A stretch of DNA of 64,000 bases from Brumimicrobium salinarum (GTDB taxonomy: Bacteria > Bacteroidota > Bacteroidia > Flavobacteriales_D > Crocinitomicaceae), in NCBI RefSeq assembly GCF_002844555.1, contig NZ_PJNI01000007.1, positions 62,001-126,000 of the forward strand. The letters are read 5' to 3'. Under the pieces are notes generated by a model. That model ran no database searches. It had not been told where the DNA came from and saw only the letters and a list, made by a program, of their open reading frames with translations. Numbering within the stretch: position 1 is the stretch's first letter; each line of letters opens with the position of its first letter. Below are positions 1-8,672 of the stretch, piece after piece. The translations under genes were made by a program, and so were the position numbers.

Positions 1-1
1 G

Positions 2-1015
2 CACCTGAATAAATTGACACATAGGCATGTAAATGTAGAAATCGCCTATAATAAGTTTAAAGTTTTCGATAAAATTCAATCGCTATACTTTTTATTCGGC
101 TTCTTAATGTTAATCTTGTTCTTTTTTAGAACTCTAGTAACGCCAACCCACAATAGTGAATCAATCATAAAGAAGATAAGTTACTTTCTTCTAGCTGGGG
201 TGATTATTGTTTTTGTTGGTCATGGGGTCGGTTTAGGAATGCGTTGGTATATTTCTGGTCACGCACCATGGAGTAACGGTTATGAAGCTGTTGTGTTTAT
301 TGCTTGGTCAACTATTCTTGCGGGACTATTCTTTGTGAAGAAAAATCCAGCTGTTATTGCCGCAACGACACTCTTGGCAGCAATGATGCTTTTCGTAACA
401 GAGTTAAACTTATTGGATCCTGAAATTACACCTTTACAACCTGTTTTGAAGTCGTATTGGTTAATGATTCACGTGGCAATTATTACTTCTTCTTATGGAT
501 TCTTAGGTATTTCTGGAATCCTAGGATTGGTGAATATGATTCTTTATCTATTGAAAACGAAGAAGAATAAAAAGCGTTTACAAATGAATATCGTAGAACT
601 TACTTCTGTTTCAGAAATGGTGTTGATTATAGGTTTGTTTATGCTAACCATCGGTACTTTTCTGGGAGGAGTCTGGGCTAATGAATCATGGGGTAGATAT
701 TGGGGATGGGACCCAAAAGAAACATGGGCATTAGTTTCAATGCTTGTTTATGCGGTAATTATTCACTTGAGGTTTATTCCGGCATTGAGCAACAGACTTT
801 TGTTTAATATATTGAGTTTGTGGGGGTATTCAGCTATTTTATTTACATTCTTCGGAGTAAACTTTATTCTTGTAGGACTGCATTCTTACGCTCAAGGAGA
901 CGGAGTTGCAGAATGGCCAACATCTGTTTTCGTTGCAATTGGTTTGTTCGGAGCCTTTACAATAGTAACTGTTGCTAAGTATTTAATGGACACATCGAAT
1001 AAAACAAAAAGATAG
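2..1015 (+). CDS. ccsA: Cytochrome c assembly protein CcsA (C-terminal part, 5'-truncated by window edge)
   Basis: Integral membrane haem-handling protein of the system II cytochrome c maturation pathway, which moves haem across the inner membrane for attachment to apocytochromes. The tryptophan-rich WWD segment (WGRYWGWDPKETWAL) lies about two thirds along, and conserved histidines sit in flanking helices. There are about eight hydrophobic segments. The frame stays open to base 2 with no convincing start (only a TTG at 14), so this is probably the CcsA half of the long CcsB-CcsA fusion common in Bacteroidota, with the rest upstream. The next gene starts 3 bases after the stop. Family assignment is firm; the fusion is inference. 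Confidence 0.9.
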   Translation, partial: HLNKLTHRHVNVEIAYNKFKVFDKIQSLYFLFGFLMLILFFFRTLVTPTHNSESIIKKISYFLLAGVIIVFVGHGVGLGMRWYISGHAPWSNGYEAVVFIAWSTILAGLFFVKKNPAVIAATTLLAAMMLFVTELNLLDPEITPLQPVLKSYWLMIHVAIITSSYGFLGISGILGLVNMILYLLKTKKNKKRLQMNIVELTSVSEMVLIIGLFMLTIGTFLGGVWANESWGRYWGWDPKETWALVSMLVYAVIIHLRFIPALSNRLLFNILSLWGYSAILFTFFGVNFILVGLHSYAQGDGVAEWPTSVFVAIGLFGAFTIVTVAKYLMDTSNKTKR

Positions 1016-1018
1016 ATT

Positions 1019-1498
1019 ATGAATTTGTACGATTTTGATTTTAAGAAAATAGATGGTACTTCTTTTAATACGGATGAATTGAAAGATAAGAAAGTGATGG
1101 TTGTAAATACGGCATCCGAATGTGGACTGACTCCACAATACGAACAGTTGCAATCCCTTTTTGAGAACACATCAAGAGATGAGTTTACAATTATTGGTTT
1201 TCCATCTAATGATTTTGGTGGACAAGAGCCAGGAACAAATGATGAGGTGGCTACTTTTTGTGAAAAGAATTACGGTGTTTCATTTCCAATGATGTCTAAA
1301 ATTGCTGTAAAAGGCGAAGAACAGCATCCATTGTATTCATGGTTAATTGAAGAAAGTAAAAAGAACAATGGAGCAGAGGAAGTAGCTTGGAACTTTCATA
1401 AATTCTTAATTGACGAAAGTGGAGATTTTGTAAAAGATGTACATCCAAAAACACTTCCAAACGCAGATGAAATAACGAATTGGATCAATGGTAAATAA
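1019..1498 (+). CDS. Glutathione peroxidase family protein (Cys type)
   Basis: Thiol peroxidase of 159 aa, the usual length for the family, that reduces hydrogen and organic peroxides. The peroxidatic cysteine is C35 in NTASECGLTPQY, where animal enzymes have selenocysteine. The FPSNDFGGQEPG loop and the WNFHKFLID motif carry the other active-site residues. There is no signal peptide, so it is cytoplasmic. It follows ccsA by 3 bases and overlaps bshB1 by 11 bases. Bacteria with bacillithiol usually lack glutathione, so the reductant is more likely thioredoxin or bacillithiol than glutathione; this is inferred from the neighbour gene. Confidence 0.93.
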   Translation: MNLYDFDFKKIDGTSFNTDELKDKKVMVVNTASECGLTPQYEQLQSLFENTSRDEFTIIGFPSNDFGGQEPGTNDEVATFCEKNYGVSFPMMSKIAVKGEEQHPLYSWLIEESKKNNGAEEVAWNFHKFLIDESGDFVKDVHPKTLPNADEITNWINGK

Positions 1499-2210
1499 AG
1501 TTGATATTTTAGCAATAGGGGCTCATCCCGATGATGTTGAGCTTGCTGCTGGTGGAACAATCATAAAAAGTGTTCAACAAGGCAAAAAAGTGGCTGTTGT
1601 TGATCTAACCCAAGGTGAACTTGGTTCTCGTGGTACAATAGAAACGCGTTATGACGAAGCTAAAAACGCAGCTGAAATAATGGGGGTTGAATACCGTGAA
1701 AATTTAAAAATGGCGGATGGATTTTTTGAGAACACTGATGAAAACCTGAGAAAACTAATTGTAGCCATAAGAAAATACCAGCCAGAGATTGTACTAGGAA
1801 ATGCACCTTCAGACCGACATCCTGACCATGGGAGAGGCAGTGAGTTAATAACACGTGCTTGTTTCCTCTCGGGTTTGTTAAAGATTGAAACCGAATTCGA
1901 TGGAAAACCCCAAGAGAAGTGGAGACCTAAAGTACTTTATTACTATGTGCAAGATCGCTATATTAAGCCAGATTTTATTGTTGACGTATCACAACAAAAG
2001 TCTATAAAATTTGATGCAATCTTGGCGTATAAAACCCAATTTTATCAACCCGATGCACAAGGACCTAAGACTCCTATTTCAGGGCAAGATTTTTTAGATT
2101 CCCTAGAGGCTCGACTTATTCAAAACGGAAGAGATATTGGTGTGCAATATGGTGAGGGATTTATTGGTGAACGAATAATTGGTGTTGAAAATATATTTGA
2201 TGTTAAATAG
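1488..2210 (+). CDS. bshB1: Bacillithiol biosynthesis deacetylase BshB1
   Basis: Zinc-dependent N-acetylglucosaminyl-malate deacetylase of the LmbE/PIG-L fold, the second step of bacillithiol synthesis. It removes acetate from GlcNAc-malate before cysteine is added by BshC. The metal-site motif AHPDDVE is at residues 12-18 (H13, D16), and RHPDHGRG supplies H111/H114. The C-terminal part (YKTQFYQP, YGEGFIGERIIG) is typical of BshB1. The length, 240 aa, is normal. The start codon lies inside the end of the peroxidase gene, which suggests translational coupling. Confidence 0.95.
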   Translation: MVNKVDILAIGAHPDDVELAAGGTIIKSVQQGKKVAVVDLTQGELGSRGTIETRYDEAKNAAEIMGVEYRENLKMADGFFENTDENLRKLIVAIRKYQPEIVLGNAPSDRHPDHGRGSELITRACFLSGLLKIETEFDGKPQEKWRPKVLYYYVQDRYIKPDFIVDVSQQKSIKFDAILAYKTQFYQPDAQGPKTPISGQDFLDSLEARLIQNGRDIGVQYGEGFIGERIIGVENIFDVK

Positions 2211-2544
2211 ATTTTTATTAAAAATTATTACGAATTAATTTTGTCTTCTGCTTTTCAATTGTTATTTTTTTGATTAAAACTGTCCAATTTAATGAACGAC
2301 TCTTCATTTGTAACAATAAAAAATATTTCGCTAAATTACAACACAATATTTGGGAATTAAAATGTCGATGGTGTCCAAGGGACGATAAAGTTTAGGTGGT
2401 TTTATCTTTTTTATGAAAAAAGTAAATCATAAGGTAATAAATGTTAATATTCTATTTTTGAACACGCTACATTGTTTAACTCATTTTCTTACTTTTATGT
2501 AATTTATTGCTATTTTTGTTCTACAAACTATAAAAATTAATGAT
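2211..2544. other. AT-rich intergenic region with promoter
   Basis: This 334-base spacer has no coding potential. It contains the leader of the following T9SS-sorted protein gene. The only recognisable element is a Bacteroidota -7 box at 2511-2518. No terminator hairpin for bshB1 is evident. Confidence 0.5.
2511..2518 (+). promoter_or_regulatory. Putative -7 promoter box (TAnnTTTG)
   Basis: TATTTTTG fits the Bacteroidota sigma-ABfr -7 consensus TAnnTTTG exactly and lies 27 bases before the ATG at 2545. A clear -33 TTG element at the normal distance is not visible, so the call rests on one box. Confidence 0.45.
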
Positions 2545-4284
2545 ATGAAAAAAAGTTTACTTTTGGTATTAGTATTAGCTTTTGCTAGTTCTATATCAGC
2601 TCAAGTTATTTTCTTTGGAGAATCACCTTTAGCAATTGAAGGAGCGTATGATTTAACTTGGAGCGAACCAAGCTCAAATTGGGGTAGTCCAGATTTAGAA
2701 GATCCTGCTAATTCTGTTCGTGACACGCTAGTAATGTTTGAAAGTGATTCAACAGCATGTACCGCAGCTACAAACGCAGGCGATCTTGCAGGTCAGATAG
2801 CCGTTGTTTATCGAGCGGATTGTCAATTTGGTGAAAAAGCGGAAGCTGCTGAAGCTGCAGGAGCAATTGCATGTGTAATTATAAATAATATTCCTGGAGC
2901 ACCAGTAGGAATGGATGGTGGAACCAGCGGACCTACTGTTGGTATTCCTGTAGCCATGATTTCAGATGTTGATGGCGCAGCATTAGTAAACGAAATGGCA
3001 AATGGAGCAGTTGTAGTCTTTATTGGAAATAAATTGGGGTTCTTTGAAAACGATATTTCTTTACATGAAAATAGAGTATTGAGACCTGAATATTCGAATA
3101 TTCCTAGTGCATTGGCTGCTGATGGTTCAGAGTTTCCTGTTCAGTTAGCTGCAACTATTTCTAACTCTGGAGTAAATGAGGCAAAAAATGTAAGACTTAA
3201 TGCTATTATCTCTTTAAATGGAACAGAGTTATATAATGACACTTCAAATGCGGTAGATATTCCATCAGGAGATACATTCCATTTTACTTTGCCAACTTAT
3301 GCACCTGCATCGTGGGATGAAGGATATTATGAATTGAACTATTTCGCATTAGCTGATTCAATTGATGATAGTGAATTCGATAATCAGGTAGAGTCTGATT
3401 TCGTTATTAGTCCAAATAGTCTTTCCTACGCATCAATTGACGAGTCTACCATGTTACCAAACTCAACGGGAGGAAACCATCCAATTGATGGAAATGGTAA
3501 CCCGATTCCATTTTATTCTTCATGTATACATTTTAGAAATGCTAACGCGAGTAAGTTAGCACCTCGTTCTATCACGTTTTCAGCTTTGAAGGGGTCAGAT
3601 GCTGAAATCCCATCAATGGAAGGTGAGACAATTGAAATTGGTGTATATGAATACAACGATGTCTTCACTGATATTGAGGATCCTGGATATGAAATTCCTA
3701 TTTCTCAACAAGTTTTATTAATGAGTTCTGAATTTATTTATCCTACAGATTCAAGTGGTAAAACAATCACAGCTGAGTTTGCAAATGAAGATATTTTTGC
3801 ATTAGAAGATAATCAAAGATATATATTCTGTGCTTCAACTTATGTAGAGGAGGTGTACCTTGGATCAAACTCAGATCGTGATTATACAATTAATGAGGGA
3901 GAGTTTAAACAACCCTTATTTCCTATTCAAGCTCCTGCAGGAACATTTGATCCAAGAGGATTTGGGGCTTCAACAGTACCTAGTTTAATGGTGAACTTTA
4001 TTCCAGCTGCTCAGGTAGGTCTAGATAAAGAAGATCTTGGAATTGCAATGAATGCTTATCCATCGCCTGCTGCTGAAGTGTTAAATGTTGATTTTAACAA
4101 TCACATAGCGAATCAAGTTCAGTTAGTTGATATGACAGGAAAAGTTGTTGTTTCTCAAAACGTAAATAAAAATACTAAGAAAACAACATTAGATTTGACT
4201 GGTGTTGAAAATGGTGTTTATTTGGTTAATGTTCGTCTTGATAACAACATGACGCACACTATGCGAGTAGTGGTAAGCCATTAA
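2545..4284 (+). CDS. Secreted PA-domain protein with T9SS type A sorting domain
   Basis: Secreted protein of 579 aa. The signal peptide (residues 1-20, ending SSISAQ) is followed by a protease-associated (PA) domain at about 75-165, with the paired cysteines and the VGIPVAMIS segment typical of PA folds. A middle section at about 185-265 looks like a CARDB/Ig-type beta domain. The C-terminal 80 residues form a T9SS type A sorting domain (YPSPAAEVLNV, VQLVDMTGKVV, ENGVYLVNVR), so the product should cross the outer membrane by the T9SS and be anchored or released. No peptidase domain is visible, so an enzymatic role is not claimed. Confidence 0.85.
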   Translation: MKKSLLLVLVLAFASSISAQVIFFGESPLAIEGAYDLTWSEPSSNWGSPDLEDPANSVRDTLVMFESDSTACTAATNAGDLAGQIAVVYRADCQFGEKAEAAEAAGAIACVIINNIPGAPVGMDGGTSGPTVGIPVAMISDVDGAALVNEMANGAVVVFIGNKLGFFENDISLHENRVLRPEYSNIPSALAADGSEFPVQLAATISNSGVNEAKNVRLNAIISLNGTELYNDTSNAVDIPSGDTFHFTLPTYAPASWDEGYYELNYFALADSIDDSEFDNQVESDFVISPNSLSYASIDESTMLPNSTGGNHPIDGNGNPIPFYSSCIHFRNANASKLAPRSITFSALKGSDAEIPSMEGETIEIGVYEYNDVFTDIEDPGYEIPISQQVLLMSSEFIYPTDSSGKTITAEFANEDIFALEDNQRYIFCASTYVEEVYLGSNSDRDYTINEGEFKQPLFPIQAPAGTFDPRGFGASTVPSLMVNFIPAAQVGLDKEDLGIAMNAYPSPAAEVLNVDFNNHIANQVQLVDMTGKVVVSQNVNKNTKKTTLDLTGVENGVYLVNVRLDNNMTHTMRVVVSH

Positions 4285-4303
4285 TACTAAAGTATATTCT
4301 TTC

Positions 4304-4340
4304 AAATGGTGGTTTCGTAATACGGAGCCACCATTTTTTT
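4304..4340 (+). terminator. Rho-independent terminator
   Basis: A perfect 9-bp stem (AAATGGTGG at 4304-4312 with CCACCATTT at 4328-4336) runs into a T tract, 20 bases after the stop codon at 4284. Confidence 0.85.
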
Positions 4341-4510
4341 GTGTATCTTTTGTTGTTTTTATCACAAAATATTAAGAAAGGACACGTAATTGTAAGGTAG
4401 ATCTAAATCTTGTAGAAATAGTTTAATCTTTTGAAATTTAGAGTTTTAATGGATGAGTATAAAAAGTCCGCTGAACCAGGCTTGCGAGCTCATTTTGGCA
4501 AGCTCAATTC

Positions 4511-4551
4511 ATCGCAAGGCAGTTAATAATGGAAGTTAACTGTTTAGCGAT
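4511..4551. other. Unassigned stem-loop between convergent genes
   Basis: Nested inverted repeats: ATCGC (4511-4515) pairs with GCGAT (4547-4551), and CAGTTAA (4520-4526) with TTAACTG (4536-4542). Just upstream, CTTGCG/CGCAAG and AGCT repeats can also pair. There is no T tract on either strand, so it is not a standard terminator. Confidence 0.4.
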
Positions 4552-4566
4552 GTATATTAAACCTAG

Positions 4567-5481
4567 TTAATAACTAAAACTTCTATTCAGTCCTGTCTGC
4601 ATAAAAAATCGCAGAGGAGAAGCTTCTTCCTTGCGGTGTACCGGCATACCATAGATGTTGAGCATAGGATAGTTAACGTTCGGTTTACGCCATTTTTTAG
4701 GTATAAACTTTTTGTCATGCATAAACTTGTTTTGCAGTCCATTTCTTATTTTTTCGCCGTCTATACCAACCACCAAAGAAGCATGGTTGCCATATATGAT
4801 TTCATAATCAATTCCAATACTTAAAATGCCGTGACTGGTTTTTCCATAATGTGTGGAGCTTAAGTCTTTATATCCTTTTTGATAAATACTGTCAGGTGTA
4901 TTTAGTAAGGGTGTTCCTCTGGTATCTCCAGTCCATAATTGTGTGTTTAAACTAATGTTGTATAGGTCGTCATGATACGCAATGCCTGCATAGCTTGTCC
5001 TATATCTATCTCTTCCAGATCCAGCGAAAATGTCATTTTCAATTAAAAAACTAAATTGTTGGATGTGAATGCCCCAACCTCCTGAACGCTGTGAAGTGCC
5101 AATATTGTCGAAATACCATAAATAATTATATGCAATCGCTAATGAACTTTTACTCTGATGGTTTAATCCATCGAATATTAGTTGGGGTGCAATTGATTTC
5201 TTCCCTGCTTTTAACACAACGCCTGTATTAATTCGTTGAGTCACAAAGTTCTTGCGTTTGCCAAGATGGGTGTTGTTAAATCGTATGTGATTCCCTAAAT
5301 TGAATTGAATAAAGTCATAACTGTAGTAACCTTGAATTTTTAAGCCAACATGTGTTATATGAGTCCCTAGATTTGCAGATAATCCAACTTGTACCCCCCA
5401 ACTTTCATTTGTCCATTTCTGTGCTGATGAAGTGGTTGCATAAAACACTAATCCTAAGGTAAGTAGATATCGTATTTTCAT
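4567..5481 (-). CDS. Secreted protein resembling the polymorphic toxin type 23 domain family
   Basis: The start is set at 5481, where MKIRYLLTLGLVFYATTSSAQ forms a clear Sec signal peptide one base after the stop of the upstream lipoprotein gene; an earlier in-frame methionine at 5538 lies inside that gene. The mature protein of about 285 aa has alternating aromatic beta-strands. A central block (RSGGWGIHIQQFSFLIEND, GSGRDRYRTSYAGI, LWTGDTRGTP) resembles what is annotated in Bacteroidota as polymorphic toxin type 23. It ends in FSY, like an outer-membrane barrel. The name is from recall of the family pattern. A structural envelope role is at least as likely as toxicity, and no immunity gene is visible. 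Confidence 0.5.
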   Translation of the reverse strand: MKIRYLLTLGLVFYATTSSAQKWTNESWGVQVGLSANLGTHITHVGLKIQGYYSYDFIQFNLGNHIRFNNTHLGKRKNFVTQRINTGVVLKAGKKSIAPQLIFDGLNHQSKSSLAIAYNYLWYFDNIGTSQRSGGWGIHIQQFSFLIENDIFAGSGRDRYRTSYAGIAYHDDLYNISLNTQLWTGDTRGTPLLNTPDSIYQKGYKDLSSTHYGKTSHGILSIGIDYEIIYGNHASLVVGIDGEKIRNGLQNKFMHDKKFIPKKWRKPNVNYPMLNIYGMPVHRKEEASPLRFFMQTGLNRSFSY

Positions 5482-5482
5482 G

Positions 5483-6886
5483 TTAGTCAACTGAAAAAGC
5501 TCCAATATCGGGCACTGAAGAACGGTTTTTCCCGTCAATGTCTCTTGAAAGTAATGCAGGTGTTAGCGTTAAACTTGCGTTCCCTTGTTCATGTCCTGGA
5601 GTATTAGGTTTGATGATAAATTTGTTTTCAGACACATTTTCATATTGGATGTTTTTATTCCATAGGTTAGTAACGAAAGATGAGCCATTGAAGGGTGTTT
5701 TTTGACGAATTAGGTTGGTGTTGTATTCCATCGAAATGCTAACAGTTCCGTTGTTGGTAAGTGTATCATAACCAACTTGAAATTCTCCAGGTCCGTCAAT
5801 TATTGAATTGTAAAATGCTCCTTCACCCACATCACCAATATAAGTCACGCCATCGCTTCTTGTGAAATAATTTTTTATAGCGACCGCAGGTTGGTTTCCT
5901 TCTGAGCCATAACTTAAAAATTGAGAATGTCTGAAGTTATGACTTCCTCCCTCCAATAATATATAAGCGTAGATAGAATTATTGTGGATATTTAAATTTT
6001 CTCCCATAATACTTCCACCTGAGTAATTGAATATTCCATAGCTTGAATGATTTGAAATTTCTGTATTCGTTATGGTAAGCGTTCGATTCGTGTTTGTGGG
6101 GTGATCATCATAAATATGCACACCTACTGTTCCGTTTTTGATAACCGCATTATCAATAGTTGATTCCAAAGCATGGTCAAGATATATTCCATAATATTGA
6201 CCTTTTACATCTGCATAAAAAGGCTCAAGTCGATCTCCTTGTATCGTTACTTTATTGTTGTATGAACCGTCAATTATTAATTGTGCTGACTTCACGTACA
6301 ACATGGCACCTTTGTGCATGTATATTTCTGTACCTTCTTGTATGGTTAAAGAGCTAAGAGAATCAACTAAAGCTAAATTATATATTACGTGTGGTTTGTC
6401 ATTTGTCCAAACTCCACTAACTATTGTGTCATTATAAAAATGTGCGTTCCTACCCCATGCCGCAAGCTTAACGGATTGTGTTTTACCATTTGACTTAAAT
6501 AAAACACTGTCAGTAATAATAAAAGGCGTTGAAGCACTCGTTTCTCCCAATGTAGCCTCCACAAACATAAATAAACTATCTTCGGCAGGAAGTACAATGT
6601 TTTTAAAGTCAGTTCCAGATTCTCCATCTAAATTTACGCGATATGCCGATGTTTTGCCTCCCGCAAGTACAATCTCATCTATTTTGACGGGCCGATTCGC
6701 GTTATTATAAATTTTAAATCGCTTTGTAGTTGTTCCAATAGTTGTAAAAACAGTATCAAAAAGAACAGTATCTACAGAAAAAGTTAGGTGATTTTTTGAA
6801 AAAAGAAGTTCTTTCTTACAGCTCGAAAGGTGCAGGGTAAACAACCCAGCCATTAGAAATGTAATTATGTAAATAAGATTTTTCAA
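5483..6886 (-). CDS. Lipoprotein with right-handed parallel beta-helix
   Basis: Lipoprotein of 467 aa. The N-terminal hydrophobic stretch ends in LSSC at residues 20-23, a lipobox. An early Ig-like segment (FDTVFTTIGTTTKRFKIYNN, about 40-150) is followed by regularly spaced short beta-strands with N/S/G turns (about 195-400), typical of pectate-lyase-like right-handed beta-helices. The C-terminus (DIDGKNRSSVPDIGAF) matches the ending seen in many such surface proteins of Bacteroidota. No catalytic residues can be assigned. It is one base upstream of the 4567-5481 gene, so the two are probably one operon. Confidence 0.7.
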   Translation of the reverse strand: MKNLIYIITFLMAGLFTLHLSSCKKELLFSKNHLTFSVDTVLFDTVFTTIGTTTKRFKIYNNANRPVKIDEIVLAGGKTSAYRVNLDGESGTDFKNIVLPAEDSLFMFVEATLGETSASTPFIITDSVLFKSNGKTQSVKLAAWGRNAHFYNDTIVSGVWTNDKPHVIYNLALVDSLSSLTIQEGTEIYMHKGAMLYVKSAQLIIDGSYNNKVTIQGDRLEPFYADVKGQYYGIYLDHALESTIDNAVIKNGTVGVHIYDDHPTNTNRTLTITNTEISNHSSYGIFNYSGGSIMGENLNIHNNSIYAYILLEGGSHNFRHSQFLSYGSEGNQPAVAIKNYFTRSDGVTYIGDVGEGAFYNSIIDGPGEFQVGYDTLTNNGTVSISMEYNTNLIRQKTPFNGSSFVTNLWNKNIQYENVSENKFIIKPNTPGHEQGNASLTLTPALLSRDIDGKNRSSVPDIGAFSVD

Positions 6887-7084
6887 TATTTTAATTTTGA
6901 TGCTGCTAAATTAACGATAAATAATGATTTTTATTTCTTGAGTCTTTATCTCCTTAAAATTAAGTGTTTTTACATTTTGAGTATCCTTACAATTGTTTTT
7001 TTAACGTTAATCATTAACATTTGTATATTTGGAAGATGGAAATAGACAATTTTTTCTGCTATTAAAAATTATTTTACACATCGA

Positions 7085-7116
7085 TTGTGAGAATCGAAAT
7101 TTAATTACTAAATTTG
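7085..7116 (+). promoter_or_regulatory. Putative promoter of rpmE2
   Basis: TTG at 7085-7087 and TAAATTTG at 7109-7116 match the Bacteroidota -33 and -7 elements at a plausible spacing. The predicted start of transcription lies about 30 bases before the ATG at 7153. Confidence 0.55.
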
Positions 7117-7152
7117 CCTTCCCATTTATGGCAAACTAGAAATTTATTTGAA

Positions 7153-7410
7153 ATGAAAAAAGATATACATCCAGAAAACTATCGTTTAGTAGTATTTAAA
7201 GATATGACAAATGACTATACATTTGTTACAAGATCGTGTGCTGAATCAACAGAAACAATTAAGCATGAAGATGGAAACGAATATCCATTAGTGAAATTGG
7301 ATATCTCTCACATGTCTCATCCATTCTTTACAGGTAAAGAACAGTATGTTGATACTGCTGGTCGTATAGATAAGTTTAAGAACAGATATGCACGTCACAT
7401 GAAAAAATAA
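7153..7410 (+). CDS. rpmE2: 50S ribosomal protein L31, type B
   Basis: Small ribosomal protein of 85 aa beginning [18 protein letters not shown]. It lacks the CxxC zinc pair of type A L31, so it is the zinc-independent paralogue. The motif [21 protein letters not shown] and the basic C-terminus are diagnostic. The start is the ATG at 7153; an in-frame upstream methionine would add 13 residues not found in the family. It is monocistronic, with its own promoter and terminator. Confidence 0.95.
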   Translation: MKKDIHPENYRLVVFKDMTNDYTFVTRSCAESTETIKHEDGNEYPLVKLDISHMSHPFFTGKEQYVDTAGRIDKFKNRYARHMKK

Positions 7411-7434
7411 GTGACAGCATCACAATATTTGAAG

Positions 7435-7462
7435 AAGGAAAGTTAACGCTTTCCTTTTTTTT
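7435..7462 (+). terminator. Rho-independent terminator of rpmE2
   Basis: AAGGAAAG and CTTTCCTT form a stem (core GGAAAG 7437-7442 with CTTTCC 7449-7454), followed by a run of T residues. Confidence 0.85.
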
Positions 7463-8411
7463 ATGTTCTTTTTTTGCTCTAGCTATCCCTCAAAATGGAT
7501 CAGTCTCAAAAGTTGGGGAGGGAGAGGTTTTAACCACTTTTATGCTTAAAGTTTTAACGATATATTTTATTCTAAATTATAAAAAACTTTCAGGATAAGA
7601 TATAGAAGCATTGGGATACCAAGATAAGTCGTAATTATTGAAAAAGAGATTCCTAGTCGCCCCGAGTTCTCGGGACTCCATCGGAATGACAGGTGTTTGT
7701 TGGCTTTACCCCGAAGACCTCCTTATGAGCTGTCATTCCTCAGTTGTTAAAATATTAGATTTTAACAACTGAGGAATCTCTTCTTCCTTTTTTTGATAAA
7801 GTTTAACACTAGATAAAATTAATTGATACAGTTCTCGGCTGTAATTATTGAAAAAACACAACCTTATAACTAGGATTAACGACCTAGCTTGGTAGCCCAG
7901 TAGGAGAATATAAAATTTTGGATATGTTTTATTCAGATTGACAAATATTTATGCTTAATCCCCAATAATTAGTCTTGATCCCTCAAAATGGAAGTTAAGG
8001 ATTTATGTATAGAAATTAGGGTGCAAACGTAACTGTTGGAGATTGGCCTGTATATATAAGCTTTTATTGTGCGTTAAATTAAAATGTAGATTGTTTGCTG
8101 GAATATCACCACCACGTCAAAACTGGGTATGTGTAGCTTTTCTAATCATTTTATATACATTCCATTTGATTGTTTATTGATACTTAGTATTTGTACTCAT
8201 CATCCGATTAGTACTAAATGATTGAAAATTGAGGTGGGCAATTTATATGTCATAGAAATAGAATGTCACAGAAATAGAACAGTTGTTGGGAGTGAGTTAT
8301 GTGCTGAACTACGTTTGCCAAAAATACAATGAATTTAAGTTAAGAAATAAAAAGAGGGACAAATAAAACATTTATCCCTCATAAATTTATAAAATGGTAA
8401 GTTGTTAAAAC
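7463..8411. other. Long non-coding, repeat-bearing region
   Basis: No coding frame of supportable quality is seen in about 950 bases. The stretch contains the palindromic repeat at 7631-7855 and a 15-bp direct repeat (ATCCCTCAAAATGGA at 7485-7499 and 7978-7992). The base composition and repeated vocabulary suggest a site that has received and decayed small mobile repeats rather than a regulatory leader. It ends at a MITE-like element. Confidence 0.55.
7631..7855. repeat. Composite palindromic repeat bounded by 15-bp direct repeats
   Basis: A perfect 19-bp inverted repeat (7735-7753 with 7759-7777, five-base loop) is nested in further inverted pairs: GGAATGACAG (7683-7692) with CTGTCATTCC (7730-7739), and AAGAGATTCCT (7644-7654) with AGGAATCTCTT (7772-7782). 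The direct repeat GTAATTATTGAAAAA occurs at 7631-7645 and 7841-7855, just outside. It resembles dispersed REP/BIME-like elements. A shorter relative is at 54136-54165. Confidence 0.7.
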
Positions 8412-8672
8412 TTAACCCGTATTATTCATGAACACGAAGTCTCAGCGAAGCTAATTTAATTTTAAATCTATTCTAGACACAAGACCTAAAGTAATATATG
8501 CATATTTCGAGGGGCTTGTAACGACGAATAGATTTAAAATTAAATCAAAATCTTTCAAAAACCAAAGTACTCAAAAATGGGGTTCTTAAAACTTCCCAAA
8601 GAACCACTTAAAGACTTGATTTAAAAATATTAACAATTATAAAGATTAGGATTGTTGAATAATTCGGGTTAA
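8412..8672 (+). mobile_element. MITE-like element, copy 1 (261 bp)
   Basis: Bounded by terminal inverted repeats TTAACCCGTATTATTCA (left) and its partner TGAATAATTCGGGTTAA (right), both ending in TTAA, which may be a target duplication. A 20-bp internal perfect inverted repeat (8454-8473 with 8526-8545) adds a hairpin. The interior matches copies at 50596-50833 and 59567-59804, but this copy carries about 22 extra bases near 8431-8453. It has no coding capacity. The right TTAA overlaps the stop codon of the adjacent reverse-strand gene. Confidence 0.85.
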
